A stretch of DNA of 64,000 bases from assembly GCA_030848705.1 (NCBI GenBank), contig CM061245.1, positions 68,242,006 to 68,306,005 on the forward strand, written 5' to 3'. The position numbers and the translations under genes are program-made. The stretch comes from Heracleum sosnowskyi. Lineage: Eukaryota; Streptophyta; Magnoliopsida; Apiales; Apiaceae. Below are positions 13,023 to 24,861 of the stretch, in pieces. Numbering within the stretch: position 1 is the stretch's first letter; every line of letters begins with the position of its first letter. The notes below the pieces were generated by a model. It worked only from the letters and a program-made list of their open reading frames with translations, was not told where the DNA came from and searched no databases.

Positions 13023-14023
13023 TGTTAGGAATATGTTGTTCTTGATGATAATTATAAAACACTTAGTAGATTTTGTATTAAGTCATTTTGTAACTGTCAA
13101 CAGAATGGCATGCTTTGCAGCTTTCGTTGACAGGAAGCTCATCAACGAAATGAGTGATGTAGCAATTGCACTGTACAATACTTCATAGTTTGATATGCAT
13201 TTTGTTGTAGGTATTAGATAGGTTTTCTAAGTCATGTTGACTAAGTACTAGATAGGCAAAATAGGTTGGTGAATTGTAAATATATTATGCCTTGTAATTT
13301 TGCCTAAGTGAAGACATGTCAACGGAATGAAGATTACTCTATCAACGAAACGAGGATTATACCATCAACGAAACGAAGAATAAAGCTATCAACGAAACAC
13401 ATCTCTCTACTATCAACGAATCATTATTGCTTTTCTGAATAGTTGACAAAGTGATAGTGACAGTTATCTGACAGATCAAAAGGGAGATATGGAAGTGTAC
13501 TTTGCATTGGAAGCCATCAAAATGGTTACTGGAAATAAGGAAACATTCCAATTTCCAATTAGGTTCTTGGGAGTGATCATAATAAGCATGAAGACAAAAG
13601 CCAAGATCTCCAAGGACCATTGGACAAAAGGGATGAAAAGCAAGCTACTGAAAGTTACTTTAGATTATTTTAGATTAGCCCAAAATAGCATTGTAAACCT
13701 GGGTTATATAACCAAGTGTAGCAGTTCATTTTAGATATAGAAGTGAGTGAGATAAAATAGTTTGTATTAGCTTTTTCAAGAGCACTCTCACTTTGTATCA
13801 AGAACTGAGCAGCTGTGATACTTGTGTAACACAGATTATTTCCGCAATAAAAATTATCTCAGTTGGATCCTCAAAACATCCAACTGAAATTTTATAGTTG
13901 TTTGTGTTTTTATTTCAGTTCAGTTTTTATTTTAGAAAGTTGTTTTAAAGTTTCGAAATATCTAGAATTGTATTCAACCCCCCCCCCCCTTCTACAATTC
14001 TGTTAGGTCATTTGGGATTAACA
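13023..14023 (+). repeat. Element A 3' LTR
   Basis: 1001 bp, matching 919-1942 with about ten substitutions by eye and lacking one 23-bp CAACGAAA unit. It ends AACA and is followed by the target duplication CACTT (14024-14028). Confidence 0.97.
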
Positions 14024-14028
14024 CACTT

Positions 14029-16969
14029 ACTTCAATGTTTAGGCAGTGATTTTCTATTTTTGTGTTACATTCAGAATCTAGGTTACCCACGCGAAAATCT
14101 TGGTTCGTTTAAGTTAAAGAGTAAAGAGTTATGCATGTTTTACTAAAGGTCGCGCAGAGCAGAAATTTATGTGTTTCAGTACGTCCTTTAACCTGTTCGT
14201 TTTTAGCCTAAATGAACTGTTCTGAAGTTGTAATTTTTATTCTAAGTTAGTTAGTATTCAGGAAGTATCCTGTCAAATATGGTATTTATTTGATTATTTT
14301 TGGATTTATGAAAAATGTTTAAGTAGATTGCGCGCAGTTACATTTTATATTCCAGTTTTGTATGTCATGTTTTGTATGTCAAATTTGAAGAGGTTAATGG
14401 CCAATTTTTTTTGTTGATCAAAGAGTGAAAGTTGCAGGTATACACCTGAATAAAATTCTGTAGAGTTTGATTGTTGTTGAATGTGTTAAGTCGAGTTATG
14501 ATAATTGTGGAGTTTATTTTCGATTATTGATTGTCGAATATACAGGATGTTTGTTGGTGTTGTACTGTGTTGTTCGTCCTATGACTGGGGGCGCAATATA
14601 GTACATGCAAATTTTGTGGATAGTCCTATTTACGAGCGGGTCATGTCGAAATTTCGTAAAATCTTTATATTTATTTATTATATTGTATTCTACTAATTAG
14701 TATCTCAAGGAGTAATTGAATTTGATTATTTTAATCGGTTTTAAATATTAAGGTAATTGATTTAATTGACCAATTAATGGAATAAGTTAATTGGTGAATT
14801 TTATTAATTTATTATTATTTAATCTTGATTATTTATAAGTCAAATTTAATTAATATTTTCAAAGCTATTTTATTATTTTAATTCCCGGCTTGACCTGATT
14901 TATTGTTTGATTAAATGAACTGATAATTGCTATGTGTTTAAATGGTATATCGAGTTGAGTATGTTATTTTATAGTTGTGAGTTCATATTGATTAAATGAA
15001 GTTATGTAAATATGTTAGTTTGTAACTTGATTCTTGATGGTTGGTATAGTTGGAAACAGGTGGATTATTATATAAATAGAGGAAGTGCTGCCGAATTTCC
15101 GGCAGAACTAGTAAATGAACATTATTTGGTAAATGTATATGATATGATATGCTAGTCTGAATGCATACGTGAATGAAAGATGTTTATGTGTTAAGTGTGT
15201 AGCTATTAAATGAGTATAATTATAAGAGTTATCGGTCCAAGCATGTGCTATGTGTTATCTGAAGTATATGAAATTATGTGAATTAGATGATGGACGTGCT
15301 ATGTGATGAATGTTGTACGTGATTGCTTATTTCTAAATAGAGCTATTGCAATTCAAGGCAGGATTATGTTCTTATATGTTTTCTGCAAGTTGAAGTAAAA
15401 TTATTTTCTTATATGTTTACTGCAAGTCAATGCAGGAGTATTTTCTTATATGTTTACTGCAAGTCAAGGCAGATTATTTGAGTATTAAATAAATTGTGGA
15501 TTAAATTGTGGATGATTGAGTTAGTATTGTTGGTATTTTTAAAACAGGGCAATGTCCACTTTACGAATAGGTCATGCCCAATTTTCTGTAGAAATTACAT
15601 TCGCTTAAGTTTATAAACATTTATATTAAGTAGAGTTGAGTCCGAAGGCTAAAGTATATCTTATATTTAACTAATGAATAGTTGGGTGGGCACGATCTCG
15701 GTAGTGCAGACTCGTAGCAACCGCATATGCGTCGGAACCAAAAGTTATCAGAATAGAGGATTGTGATGATATAAGATAGTAGAAGATGAAATCATATTAC
15801 TTCGGCTTACGTAATAGCTAAGGACCAAATGCAAGTTTACTAACTCGTACTCTCTAGTTCAGAGTATCGTATCAAGATTCATGTTTTCAATTCTTAATTT
15901 AATTATTGTTTCATAACCAGATTCTTTTATTATCCTGAGGTTGAGACAACCCATTGTTCTTTATTTGACGAATTCTATTTCATTTCGTAACTTATACCTT
16001 GCAGCATCTGGTATTGTCAGATTTTACCTTGATTCCTTGTGATGGGAAATTTAATTCTTATGCAGTTGTTTTACCCTAATCCAGTTGATAAAGTTAATCA
16101 GACAGTTGAAAGTAATAGTTTAAATTATCGAGGTAGTCGATTGTTCCGACACCTAACTCCCAGTATTAAGTTTGAATTGGAAGTTTTAATTAAAATGAAA
16201 TGTTTTTAAGGACTGCAGACGCCAGTCAGAGTATCAGTATTATGTAGGCCAAAGTGGCCTTGGATCCAGTTCAGTATTTGGACATACCATGGGTATGGTC
16301 CGGAGTTTTAGTGTCACTGATCATCCACTATAACTCATTGCGTCAGTAAAAATCCAATTCTAACTTACAGTTGATATTGATTATTATTGTTGTTCATTTT
16401 GTCAGTTAAATTGATTCTCTCATATATTGCCATTTTCTTGGCCAGCTGAGTTCATTTTTATACATATTGTTATTATTGCATCATTATTTGATCTTGTGCA
16501 GTACTATATACTTGTTGAGCTTCTTTTGCTCACTCTTGCTTGTTTTACCTCTTAACCCTCCAGTGAAAAGGTAGATTGACGGTATTTAATTGCATAGCTA
16601 TGGAACGAGATGATTCAAGATGACGTTGTGAATATGAGTTGATGCAGAGCATTTGGATCTAGTGTGAGGGTATTGTATATAGTTGATTTCTAGTAAATAT
16701 TATTATTGTATAAATTTAGTATTGCCTGGTATACTTCACATCGAAGTTATATCAGTGTTATAGATGTATGTAAAGAGATTGTTGTATAAGTAAGTTAAAG
16801 TTTAATAAAGTTTGGATTCTTGTTTCTAGCACTATAGCCTAAAGATTCTTGGTAGAGTTGGGGTCGTAGATGTTATATTTGTTTTGGTTTTATATTCGGC
16901 AGATTATTTTAATTTGAGATTTTAGCGTGGCGACCCAATCCACTGACCCCGGGATTTGGGGGCGTGACA
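14029..16969 (+). repeat. Element C left LTR, 3' portion
   Basis: Matches 57338-60187 with scattered substitutions. The right LTR lacks about 90 bp around 15255-15360. Visible landmarks are a TATA box at 15069-15079 and a hairpin at 15088-15105. A three-unit tandem repeat of about 37 bp (15368-15480, core TTCTTATATGTTTACTGCAA) and the terminus GGGGGCGTGACA are also present. The two short ORFs near 14505-14696 and 57810-58001 are LTR sequence without family features. Confidence 0.93.
15069..15105 (+). promoter_or_regulatory. TATA box and start-site hairpin in the C LTR
   Basis: TATATAAATAG is followed nine bases later by CTGCCG-AATTTC-CGGCAG, a 6-bp stem with a 6-nt loop. The right LTR keeps both (hairpin 58394-58411). 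Transcription would start in or just after the hairpin. The promoter role is inferred. Confidence 0.6.
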
Positions 16970-16971
16970 GT

Positions 16972-16983
16972 TGGTATCAGAGC
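16972..16983 (+). other. Primer-binding site of element C (tRNA-iMet)
   Basis: TGGTATCAGAGC begins two bases after the LTR terminus at 16969, and fixes the orientation of C. Confidence 0.93.
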
Positions 16984-17043
16984 AGGGTTATAGTAAAACT
17001 AGAAACGATAGTGTGTAGGAGTGTGTATAGTTATGTAAGAACG

Positions 17044-17406
17044 TCAGAGCTCATATAGAGTTCGTGTTGGACTATTGGATATTGTACCGACGAGTAATTT
17101 AAGATATGGTATTCGTTTGAGATAGTTGAGTTGAGTTGGATGGAAATCCTTGCGACTGTAGATGTAGGTAGCGGAATCTTCAGAGACTATTGCAGGTCGA
17201 CGATGACGTATGATATCGATAACCTTAGGACGTGTAGCAAAAGAACTTAGAATCGAATGACGAGCCATCAGAGGAGCTGATAAAGAAGACATACCTGAAG
17301 ACCTTGGCAATACCTTCTTAAAAAAATTATTTAACACTTCTTTAAGTCTGACTTTTGTCTGTGAAAATATTTCGCCTTCTGAATTTATGTTTGATATTGT
17401 GTTCAC
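17044..17406 (-). CDS. Unknown 120-codon ORF antisense to element C
   Basis: I do not recognise this protein. It is basic, without obvious domain, signal peptide or membrane segment, and has a Ser/Leu-rich middle. It lies about 320 bp downstream, on the minus strand, of a good TATA box (17724-17733), with interrupted reading frames in between, so the original gene may have been longer. It could equally be a chance ORF: no second copy exists in the window to test conservation. Confidence 0.25.
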   Translation of the reverse strand: MNTISNINSEGEIFSQTKVRLKEVLNNFFKKVLPRSSGMSSLSAPLMARHSILSSFATRPKVIDIIRHRRPAIVSEDSATYIYSRKDFHPTQLNYLKRIPYLKLLVGTISNSPTRTLYEL

Positions 17407-17723
17407 CTATTATTGGGTTCAAATGTGCTAAAGGCTGTCTTGATGCCTATTTTTTTTCAGATTTCTAAAACCCTGTCAAGTTTTGATATTTGAATTTCTA
17501 ATTTTCTTCAGTAGTGAATAACTCTATTATTGATAAATCATCATTTCCTCGTATTGTGCCAGTAATTTCTGTTCCGGTGATTCTTTTCTCCGGGAGTAGT
17601 ACCTTTGGAATCTGTCCAGTTATAATCCAAGGGTGTATCTGAGAATTCCTCATCAAAAGATTTAATTGTTAATTTGACTTTAGACTCATTTTATATTTCT
17701 CTACTCCAGCTGAGACGAACAAC

Positions 17724-17733
17724 CCTATTTATA
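17724..17733 (-). promoter_or_regulatory. Antisense TATA box in element C
   Basis: On the minus strand the sequence reads CCCCTATAAATAGGG, close to the plant TATA consensus. It is a near-palindrome, so direction rests on the TATAAATA core and on the downstream minus-strand ORF. Confidence 0.4.
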
Positions 17734-18298
17734 GGGGACACAAGGACTATCTGTCTGTGTGATAGAAGTTTGATGGGACGCCATCACTTGTGTGTTGTGC
17801 AACACAAGAAGGTTAATTACCTTTAGTAATGTCTTAACAAAGACACGCAACATTGGTTCATTTGATCATATTGGTCTCTCAGTAATTCTTTTATTTCAAA
17901 AACATTTACTTCGAAGATTTTAACTCGATAACCAAAATTTTGGGACACTCGTTATGATACGACATCTTTTTACTTCAAAATATCATGAATCTGATTATCT
18001 CAAATAATCTTGGAAGTATGCCAAGCAGGTCGGAATTAGTTAACCGTTGCAGTGGGATCACCAAGAGTCAAAGCGGGTCAAGAGGCGATTAGAATACTAG
18101 TAACGCGTAACGTGTAGTGGTACAATCGGGTTTGCCCTATATAGAGGAACTGGTAGAATACCAGACTAGAAAGAACAAGTATCAAAGATTAAAGAGTTAG
18201 TATTATTGTGGATGCAACCAGAGTTGAAAGTTATTAAAAGAACCTTAGTGACACCTTCAGCTGATTCCGAGGATGGAATCCTTATAAGGTGGGTAGAT

Positions 18299-19403
18299 TG
18301 TAGTAACCCGAATTTTCAGGATTTATTAATATTATTATTTAAATATTTTATTGCTTTTCTCAAGAGGAGGAATGGTATTATGTGTATTTTATTCATCTAA
18401 TTTTTTTTTTTTGTGAAAGCTGATTATTTTATCGATATTGTTGAATTGAGTTTGTTTTAGAATTTTATGGATCGAGTAGATATTTTATCCGTGCCAAGAA
18501 TTTCGATAATATGTTTAACGTATCCGTGCTTAAGAAGTACAATCGTGACACCAATTGTGTAATAGAATGTGCGCGGACAGAGATTCAGTCAAATTTATCG
18601 TATGTCGAGCAGCTTGCGGAAAAGCAAAATGTGTGAGAAAACGCTTATATTGCATTATTATTTAATAATATTTTGAGATTTGTGACATGTGAACTTTGTG
18701 CGAAAGGTTGATACTTGAAATATGGTAATTAGATGTTTACCTGGTGAATGGTATGAGTTAAAATCTATGTGTATGCTTTTAATTGCATTTTTATGATTTG
18801 TTTTATTAAAAATCAAATATTTTTGACCTTCCTGGAAATTTATAAAATCACCGGAGACTCTGTTAATTGTAAAATCTTTTTCATTACTCTCCTTTTATAT
18901 TCTATTACTTTCTAAAATTGATGGAGGAATTTATTTTCAGTTTTAAGGATTTATAAGTGATTTTATGATTTAAATGTCAGTTTGTGATTTAAACTTGGGA
19001 AATTCATATTTAATTCAATTTTTTTATCACAAAAATATTTTAAAAATATGTGTGAGCTTGTAAGTAATGTGCTCTTTGTTTTTAAATAAAGAGTTTGATT
19101 TTTAGTTATTATTTTCAGTTTATTTCGGATTTTAAAAATACTATTTATTGGTTTTCATTTATAAAAAAATCAGATTTTAGAATTATGGAATTACTGTATT
19201 GCCCCTGGGGTTATAAACCCCTACCACCAGATCTTCTCATTCATTTTTTTCTTTCAGCCACCTTGCTCTCTTGACTAAACATACATATATATCTGGGATG
19301 CTAAAGTCGTGTCCATTACAAGATTTTAAAGGGTTAGAAAAGTGGAGTGTTGACGGCAGGCAGTAGTGTCTAAATCTATTTCCCCAAACAAAGGTATATA
19401 ATA
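18299..19403 (+). repeat. Element C right LTR, 5' portion
   Basis: Starts TGTAGTAACCCG right after the internal region. From 19182 on it matches the first bases of the window. It ends at the TAATA duplication (19399-19403) of element D. It is AT-rich, with no gene. Confidence 0.88.
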
Positions 19404-20303
19404 TGTTGTGAGAGAAATTTGGTACAACACAATTGAGAGAATCTTGCTGGAATATTCGTGAAAAACGTCCTTGATTATCGGACAGAGCTTACAGGTTCAA
19501 AGCTCGAAGCCTGAAGCTGATTATGAGAACAGAATGGTTGAAGTATGTCTCCGGGGGGCTGAGTTGACAAACCACCGGTCGAAATAAGCAGTGTAAATCC
19601 TACACTACCAGTAAATTCGCCGGAATATGTATCACTGAGGTGCACGTGCCTTATGCTTCTCAAGAGTGAAAATCTGAATCCTTTAGTCAAGTGCCTACAT
19701 ATCCTATTTATAGGAATCAAGCCCCATGTAGTTCTATTAGGTTTATACTTCTCCATCCTTGCGATTTCCACCACTCTAAGATCATCCATCTCAGAGTTAT
19801 AGTCGAATTATACACCTGCAGCTGAGCTTTCCAGTGTCCTAGTCCATCACTAAGTCCTACAAAACCTCATGTATTCAATGTATATCCGAAACCATCAATA
19901 TAAGTCCTATACTGATTATATTTACTCCATCCAGCGTGTTTAATCAGATTTAGAAGTCCTTTTATAAGTACAAATCCGTGCCCCTAAAGTATAGGTAGCT
20001 GAATCCTTGTCCTACTAGTATTCTGCCTTCCTGAGGTCCCAACTACTCGTCAGCTGAGACAAGCTTCGAGGTTCAGACCACCTGAACCTCAATGCCCGTT
20101 TCCTGAAACTCTACACCTTGAACCTAGCTTAGCACCATGTACCTATCAGGGTACCCTGCACCTAAACCAGGGCGTCTTAAACCCGTACCTCGGTACCCTT
20201 AACCTGCACCTTAGTACATACAATACTAACCCAATACATCCTTACTGGATCTTTAACAAGTATGGGCCTTAAATTGAGCCCATGTGAGATTTAGGGCACA
20301 ACA
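19404..20303 (-). repeat. Element D 3' LTR
   Basis: 900 bp, about 99% identical by eye to 55739-56638. It contains the perfect inverted repeat GAGGTTCAG-ACCAC-CTGAACCTC (20068-20090), built from the family motif AGGTTCAG. Confidence 0.97.
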
Positions 20304-20320
20304 ACTACCCCCCCGGTTCC
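20304..20320 (-). other. Polypurine tract of element D
   Basis: On the minus strand this reads GGAACCGGGGGGGTAGT and abuts the 3' LTR, as expected for the plus-strand priming site of an element on the minus strand. Confidence 0.88.
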
Positions 20321-20639
20321 TTGCAGTATTGAATATAAAAGGAACCAAAGCCTTTTCCGTTCCTAAGAAACCAACCCTTAACCTCATAACCAGTTACGGA
20401 CCTTTATTTGAATAACCGATACTTAAATAAGCTTCACGATGTATATCCTTTCGTTTGTTTGCAAATTAATCTCATTCCTCAATCCCAACGAAAATGCTTG
20501 TTAGTTTACACATCATCTGAATAAAATTTAAGTTTCAAATAATGCTCAACCAACCTCTCATATTTCTCCTAGAAAATTGAATCATGCACCTGCATTGATC
20601 CTTCCCACTTTTCCAAATTTCCTTTTTGATTTTTTTTTT

Positions 20640-20845
20640 TACCAATCAGATGGCTCCACCTGGCACGCCTGTTCCTATTCACGCGTGCATTTAAATACAC
20701 GCCCCTTCATTCCTTCTCTTCTTTTTCAATACAAACTTCACAGTTCTCTCCTCTTTCTCTCTCCTGAAGAAAAGCTTCAAGGCGGTTTGAGTTTTCCGGC
20801 GATATTCAAATTCCTGACGATCTCTAACCTGCAACATTCCTCAAG
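20640..20845 (+). promoter_or_regulatory. Promoter and 5' leader of the antisense gene of element D
   Basis: TTTAAATA at 20690-20697 is a plausible TATA box, followed by a CT-rich leader typical of plant 5' UTRs. AAG-GTATGT at 20843-20851 is a good donor site. With the acceptor TTTTGCAG just before the ATG at 21564 it defines a 718-nt 5' UTR intron (20846-21563). All of this is on the strand opposite to gag-pol. It is read from motifs only; transcripts would be needed to prove it. Confidence 0.5.
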
Positions 20846-21563
20846 GTATGTGTCTATCTTTATCTTTTACTTTTAACCCTTATTTGCCACTGCATGTCGT
20901 CCTTGAATTTATCCAACTTGCATATACATGTATATACATATTCATACCGAATCATATAGGCACACCCATATGCTCGCATCATCTGTGCAATTAGATCGAA
21001 ATCCAATATGTCGCGTATGTACACTCCTTATGAGTTATGACTGTATGTTACTACTTCCTTGCGCTACCATGTTAATCGATTAGAGGTTGTAAAACCCCTA
21101 TTACTTGTATCCCTTTCTTTGTAATAAATTGCACACGACACCGTGTCGACCTGTCTTCCCGACTGTTCTCGCTTGTATGTTGTATTTGATAATATACATC
21201 ATATACATCCCGGAATATCACATTAATAGACCATCATATAAAAGGACAAAAATTAACAAATGAAACTTGTTCCCTTAATTTTAGGTTTGAATTTCTGTGT
21301 ATTGAGACCTTTCTCGAGGTGAAGGCCTCTTGAGACCCCTATCTGTCCTTTAGGTGTAGAAGCAACTTTGGAATTCGTAATTCCCAAATCCTTGGAATTA
21401 CTCAGGTCGCCATCCATTTGATCTTAAACCTCAATGACTATTTTTTTTTTTTAAAACCCTCGACCGGAGACCCCTGTAAACCCTAGGATTCACTTGTCCT
21501 CTCGTCTGCTTGATTGAAACGGAACCTGTTGGCTGTCAGCTTACCCTGCTCCATCTTTTGCAG

Positions 21564-23918
21564 ATGTCAGGGAGTTCAACTGCGGCAAGCTCACGACAAT
21601 CAACTGCTCAGGAGGTTCAGAATTGTGTTGACCTCCTGGATTCTGATAACTCGTTGACCAGAACCCCCTTGCCAAAAGTGCCCATCATTAAGCTAGTCAG
21701 CACCAGAACCCGCTCTAAGGTTAAGGTGTCAATTCGTGATACAACAATTTTATCAGTTCGCAACAACCTTTTTTCTCATAAAACCAAGGATTCCGAACCA
21801 GAAGCCACTAATCAGTCATCCCCTGAGAACCATCCAATCCTAGAAGCCAGAACCTCACCGTTCACCAAATATCATTCTCACGAAGAGGAGATTTCGTCCG
21901 CTAAACCTAAAACCCCTGAACTTAGTTCTGAGGTTGAGGTTGAGACCTCAATAGATGAAGAAACCCCTTCCGAATCCCAGGGCCTTATCCCAGCTTGTGA
22001 GGAACTTGACACTGCAATGAATGCCAATAGACTAAAGCTCCTTCTCCAAAAACATCAGCCTAAATGTCGCTTGGTGATACCTTCCCCTGGGGAGAGGTGT
22101 CACCGTTTTGACAACTTTGAACCAGACCAACAGATACCATGTGCCATTTTTTCAGCTACTTTCTTTAGAATGGGTTTATCCATCCCTCTTCATCCCTTTA
22201 TTTATGATATTATTACTTACTACAATATTGCCCCGCTCCAAATGACTCTGAACGCCTATCGAATGGCAATGTGCATGTTCATCCTTTACGACAAGCAATT
22301 TGAGAAGAGACTGTCCGCTCGTGAGCTGGGTTTCTTTTACCAGCTGAAACAAACAGGAAAAAACTCCGGCTTCTTCTATCTCTCTGCCTGGAATGTCCAT
22401 GATGGGCAGTGCATCAAAGGAAACCGGAAGGGAATGACTGACTGGTTACCTCAATTCTTGTATTGTTACGATTGCCCAGCCTATAGGACTGAGTTTAACA
22501 TAAATCCTAGTAAGTACCTTACGTATAACTCCGGCACTTCTAGCTTTTGAATAATTTAGATGGTGAGGTCTAACCCATACTTAAACCTTGTATAGAGATT
22601 GCGAGTAAAACAGCCCTCAAAGGTCACTCCTTGGAGAGAGCCCAAGAAGCTCTGAAACTGTCAGCAACGCTAGGAGATGGTGCTAGTCTACTAACAAGCC
22701 AAAAACTGACTAAGTGTGGTTTTATGTCAAACGAAAGAACTATGAATTTGCTTTTGACGGAGGACTCTGAAGCTGGAGTCTCCAACAGATTAGGTTTCCT
22801 GTTGCATCTTTGCATTTTGATGTACATTCTACTCATCCATGCCATGCTTGCATATTTAATCGTTCATTTGATAATCCTTGATTTTTCTTGCAGATATGGC
22901 TTCTGGTGTGCCATCCTTTGTTAACAAATCAATCAGCTATGATGATCTCTTTGGTGACGAAGAAAAAGACTTTGTTCCTATCGAAGCTACCCCCATCTCT
23001 AGAATGAAATCAACTACCGCATCTCAAGATAAGTCCGCCACTTCCTCAAAGAGAAAGCTGCCAGTGGCTGCTGTTGTTGACTCTGCAAGAGGTTCAGGTT
23101 CCCGTTCCAGCAAAAAACTCAGGCCATCCCCTCCTGGAGCCCCTAGTGAAGGTCCGAGCCCCTTAATCCGTAAATTCCTTAATATGGTCGGGAATCAGAT
23201 CCCGGAGGACGCCATCACGGAGTGGGACAAAATGAGCCTGTCTGATGCGGCCAAGGCCACCACCTGGTGTGAAGCTCAAAGCTTCTTCCATACCCTGAAG
23301 CGAGGTGAAGAGATGGTGACAGCTGCTCGGGGTGACCAACGGCTATCCGAAGAGTTAAAGCAACTGAAAGACACCCTTAAAGAAAGTGAGATTGAAAGAA
23401 AGAAACTAGTTGATGCCAGTAAGAAGCTCAAGGCTTCCGAGGCGAAGCTCCTGAAAGAACGCGACCAATTGAACACTTCCATAATCAACTTTGATGCTGA
23501 GAAAGATGCTCTAAAGGCTTCCTATACCAAGAAGGTTGGTGAATTCAAGAAAAAGTTAGACTCCCTCAATACCACCATCGCCTTGGAAAGATCCACTCGC
23601 GAGGCAGCCAAGCGTGAAAAGTTCGAGGCCGGATACAGCCGTGGGGTGAACGATTATATTGAATCTACCTATGATCACTTCCCAACTTTGGACTGGACTC
23701 TGCTGGGTGATGACGCTGTGAAGCTGGTGGAGGAGATCAAGAAGAAAGAATCTGAGGCCACGAAAGATCAGGAGAAAGCTATCCCATTGGAACCTGAAGG
23801 TGAGGCTCAGGGCGCAGACGGCACCAGCCTAGAGGTTCAGATGGAAGATGCGGAGAAAGCTGATCCAGCTCCTGATCAAGATGTTCCTGATGCCTCTCCC
23901 GACAAGCCTGCTGCATGA
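21564..23918 (+). CDS. Antisense gene of element D (Tat aORF, putative gypsy-type transposon protein), three exons
   Basis: Exon 1 is 21564-22509, exon 2 is 22596-22793 and exon 3 is 22894-23918. The introns 22510-22595 and 22794-22893 have GT...AG ends (GTAAGT/ATAG and GTTTCC/TTGCAG), and both junctions keep the phase. The spliced frame is 722 codons plus TGA. Exons 1-2 carry the domain known from Tat elements and related plant proteins as putative gypsy-type transposon (Pfam Transposase_28-like), with FRMGLSIPLHPFIYD and LSAWN as recognisable parts. Exon 3 is a Lys/Glu-rich coiled coil (about residues 500-620) with an acidic tail. The function of such proteins is unknown. The frame has no lesion, although gag and pol of the same element have several. 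The start was chosen because it is the first in-frame ATG, directly after an acceptor-like TTTTGCAG. Confidence 0.75.
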
Positions 23919-24513
23919 TCACTGGTTTCCAATTACTGGCTTCTTTTCTTTTAAGAACATTTCACACCCTTAGAAGGGTTAACATTTAAGGTTTTTGATA
24001 ACATTTCCGGCGTTCGCGCCGTGGGTTCCCAACATTTGGATGAGGGTGCGGGTACCTCAGAATACCTCGCAAGGTGTAACCCATAACTTTGGTTTTCATC
24101 TTTTTCTTTAAATTTTATCGTACCTTTGTTTTCCTTATGCCCAAAATCCATGCTTAGATTTGCCATGTTGTTCCTTCCAGATAATTACTAGATTTGTCAT
24201 GTTAAGTTCACACGTAGGTAGCTGCAGCTTCTTGTGAAATTCCGAACTTATGAGACAAACCTGTCTTGCATCTTTTAAATAACCAATATGACTTAAGTAG
24301 TTATGCGCCATTCCAAGAGTATCCTTGATATGTACCATGTAGATAGGCAATAAGATCTATACCATAAGATCATATTTTTTGCGAAATTCACCAATACGCA
24401 TGCTCACATGCTCGCGCCATTGTAGCCATAAACCTGAAGCTCACCCAAGCTTTTTCCTACCTCTTGACCAGAGATATAAACCGTAGATGATAAAAATTTA
24501 TTCACAACAAAAT
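23919..24513 (-). other. D 3' non-coding region between antisense gene and B1
   Basis: No gene is visible. The part near 24300-24508 is homologous (inverted) to about 62870-63050 of element E, showing that E and D are the same family. It ends with the AAAAT target duplication of B1 (24509-24513). Confidence 0.7.
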
Positions 24514-24806
24514 TGTTAGATCAGAATTCAATGATCGTCAAGAGCTAGACTTAACTGATCAGGATTGCTGACGTCATCAGGATTACATGGTCGTCAGGAT
24601 CAGAAGGCATATCAGGACTGGGATCAGGATTGATCATCAGGACTGGAAGCTGATCAGGATTCCTACTTCGAGTTATATTTGGAGTCTAGTTAAACATGGA
24701 AGTTTATTCTGTCGGTTCCTGGTTTGTAGAATGTAGCTATCAATTATGGATAGGTTTCAATCTTTGTAATTGATTAGGACTTATCATTGATAGAGAAGCT
24801 GTGTAG

Positions 24807-24814
24807 TATATAAA
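24807..24814 (+). promoter_or_regulatory. TATA box of the B1 5' LTR
   Basis: TATATAAA sits between inverted hexamers CTGTGT and ACACAG (24799-24819). B2 keeps the same arrangement on its strand. It is a core promoter by position and motif. Confidence 0.6.
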
Positions 24815-24861
24815 CACAGTTTTGGTTTCGATTTATGAACGAGAACATAATCGAATAGAAG

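Larger units (their letters stand above)
919..14023 (+). mobile_element. Element A: Sirevirus-type Ty1/copia retrotransposon
   Basis: Complete element of 13105 bp with LTRs of 1024 and 1001 bp, TG...CA ends and target duplication CACTT at 914-918 and 14024-14028. The gene order is gag, pol (PR-IN-RT-RH), a spacer and a long third ORF. The order of integrase before RT makes it copia. The long gag with coiled coil plus an extra ORF after pol fits Sirevirus (SIRE1/Maximus). About ten substitutions and one 23-bp indel separate the LTRs by eye, so insertion is fairly recent. Gag, pol and ORF3 all carry lesions. The empty site is visible at about 57333-57345 in the right LTR of C. Confidence 0.96.
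16984..18298 (+). other. Element C internal region, no gag or pol
   Basis: 1.3 kb between primer-binding site and 3' LTR with no protease, RT, RNase H or integrase motif on either strand. The first 150 bp and last 280 bp look like leader and 3' end of the element. The middle (about 17130-18010) differs in texture and is organised on the minus strand: a TATA box at 17724-17733 and a 120-codon ORF at 17044-17406. It may be captured foreign DNA. A degraded pararetrovirus-like fragment is one possibility, but no diagnostic motif supports it. Confidence 0.6.

Noticed and set aside
19475..19789. 104-codon ORF in both D LTRs (also 55810-56124)
   Set aside because: The LTRs are about 99% identical, so keeping the frame is uninformative; the sequence has no family features.
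20577..20876. 99-codon ORF before the antisense gene of D
   Set aside because: Overlaps the TATA-like box, leader and donor site; better explained as promoter and 5' UTR. No homologue recognised.
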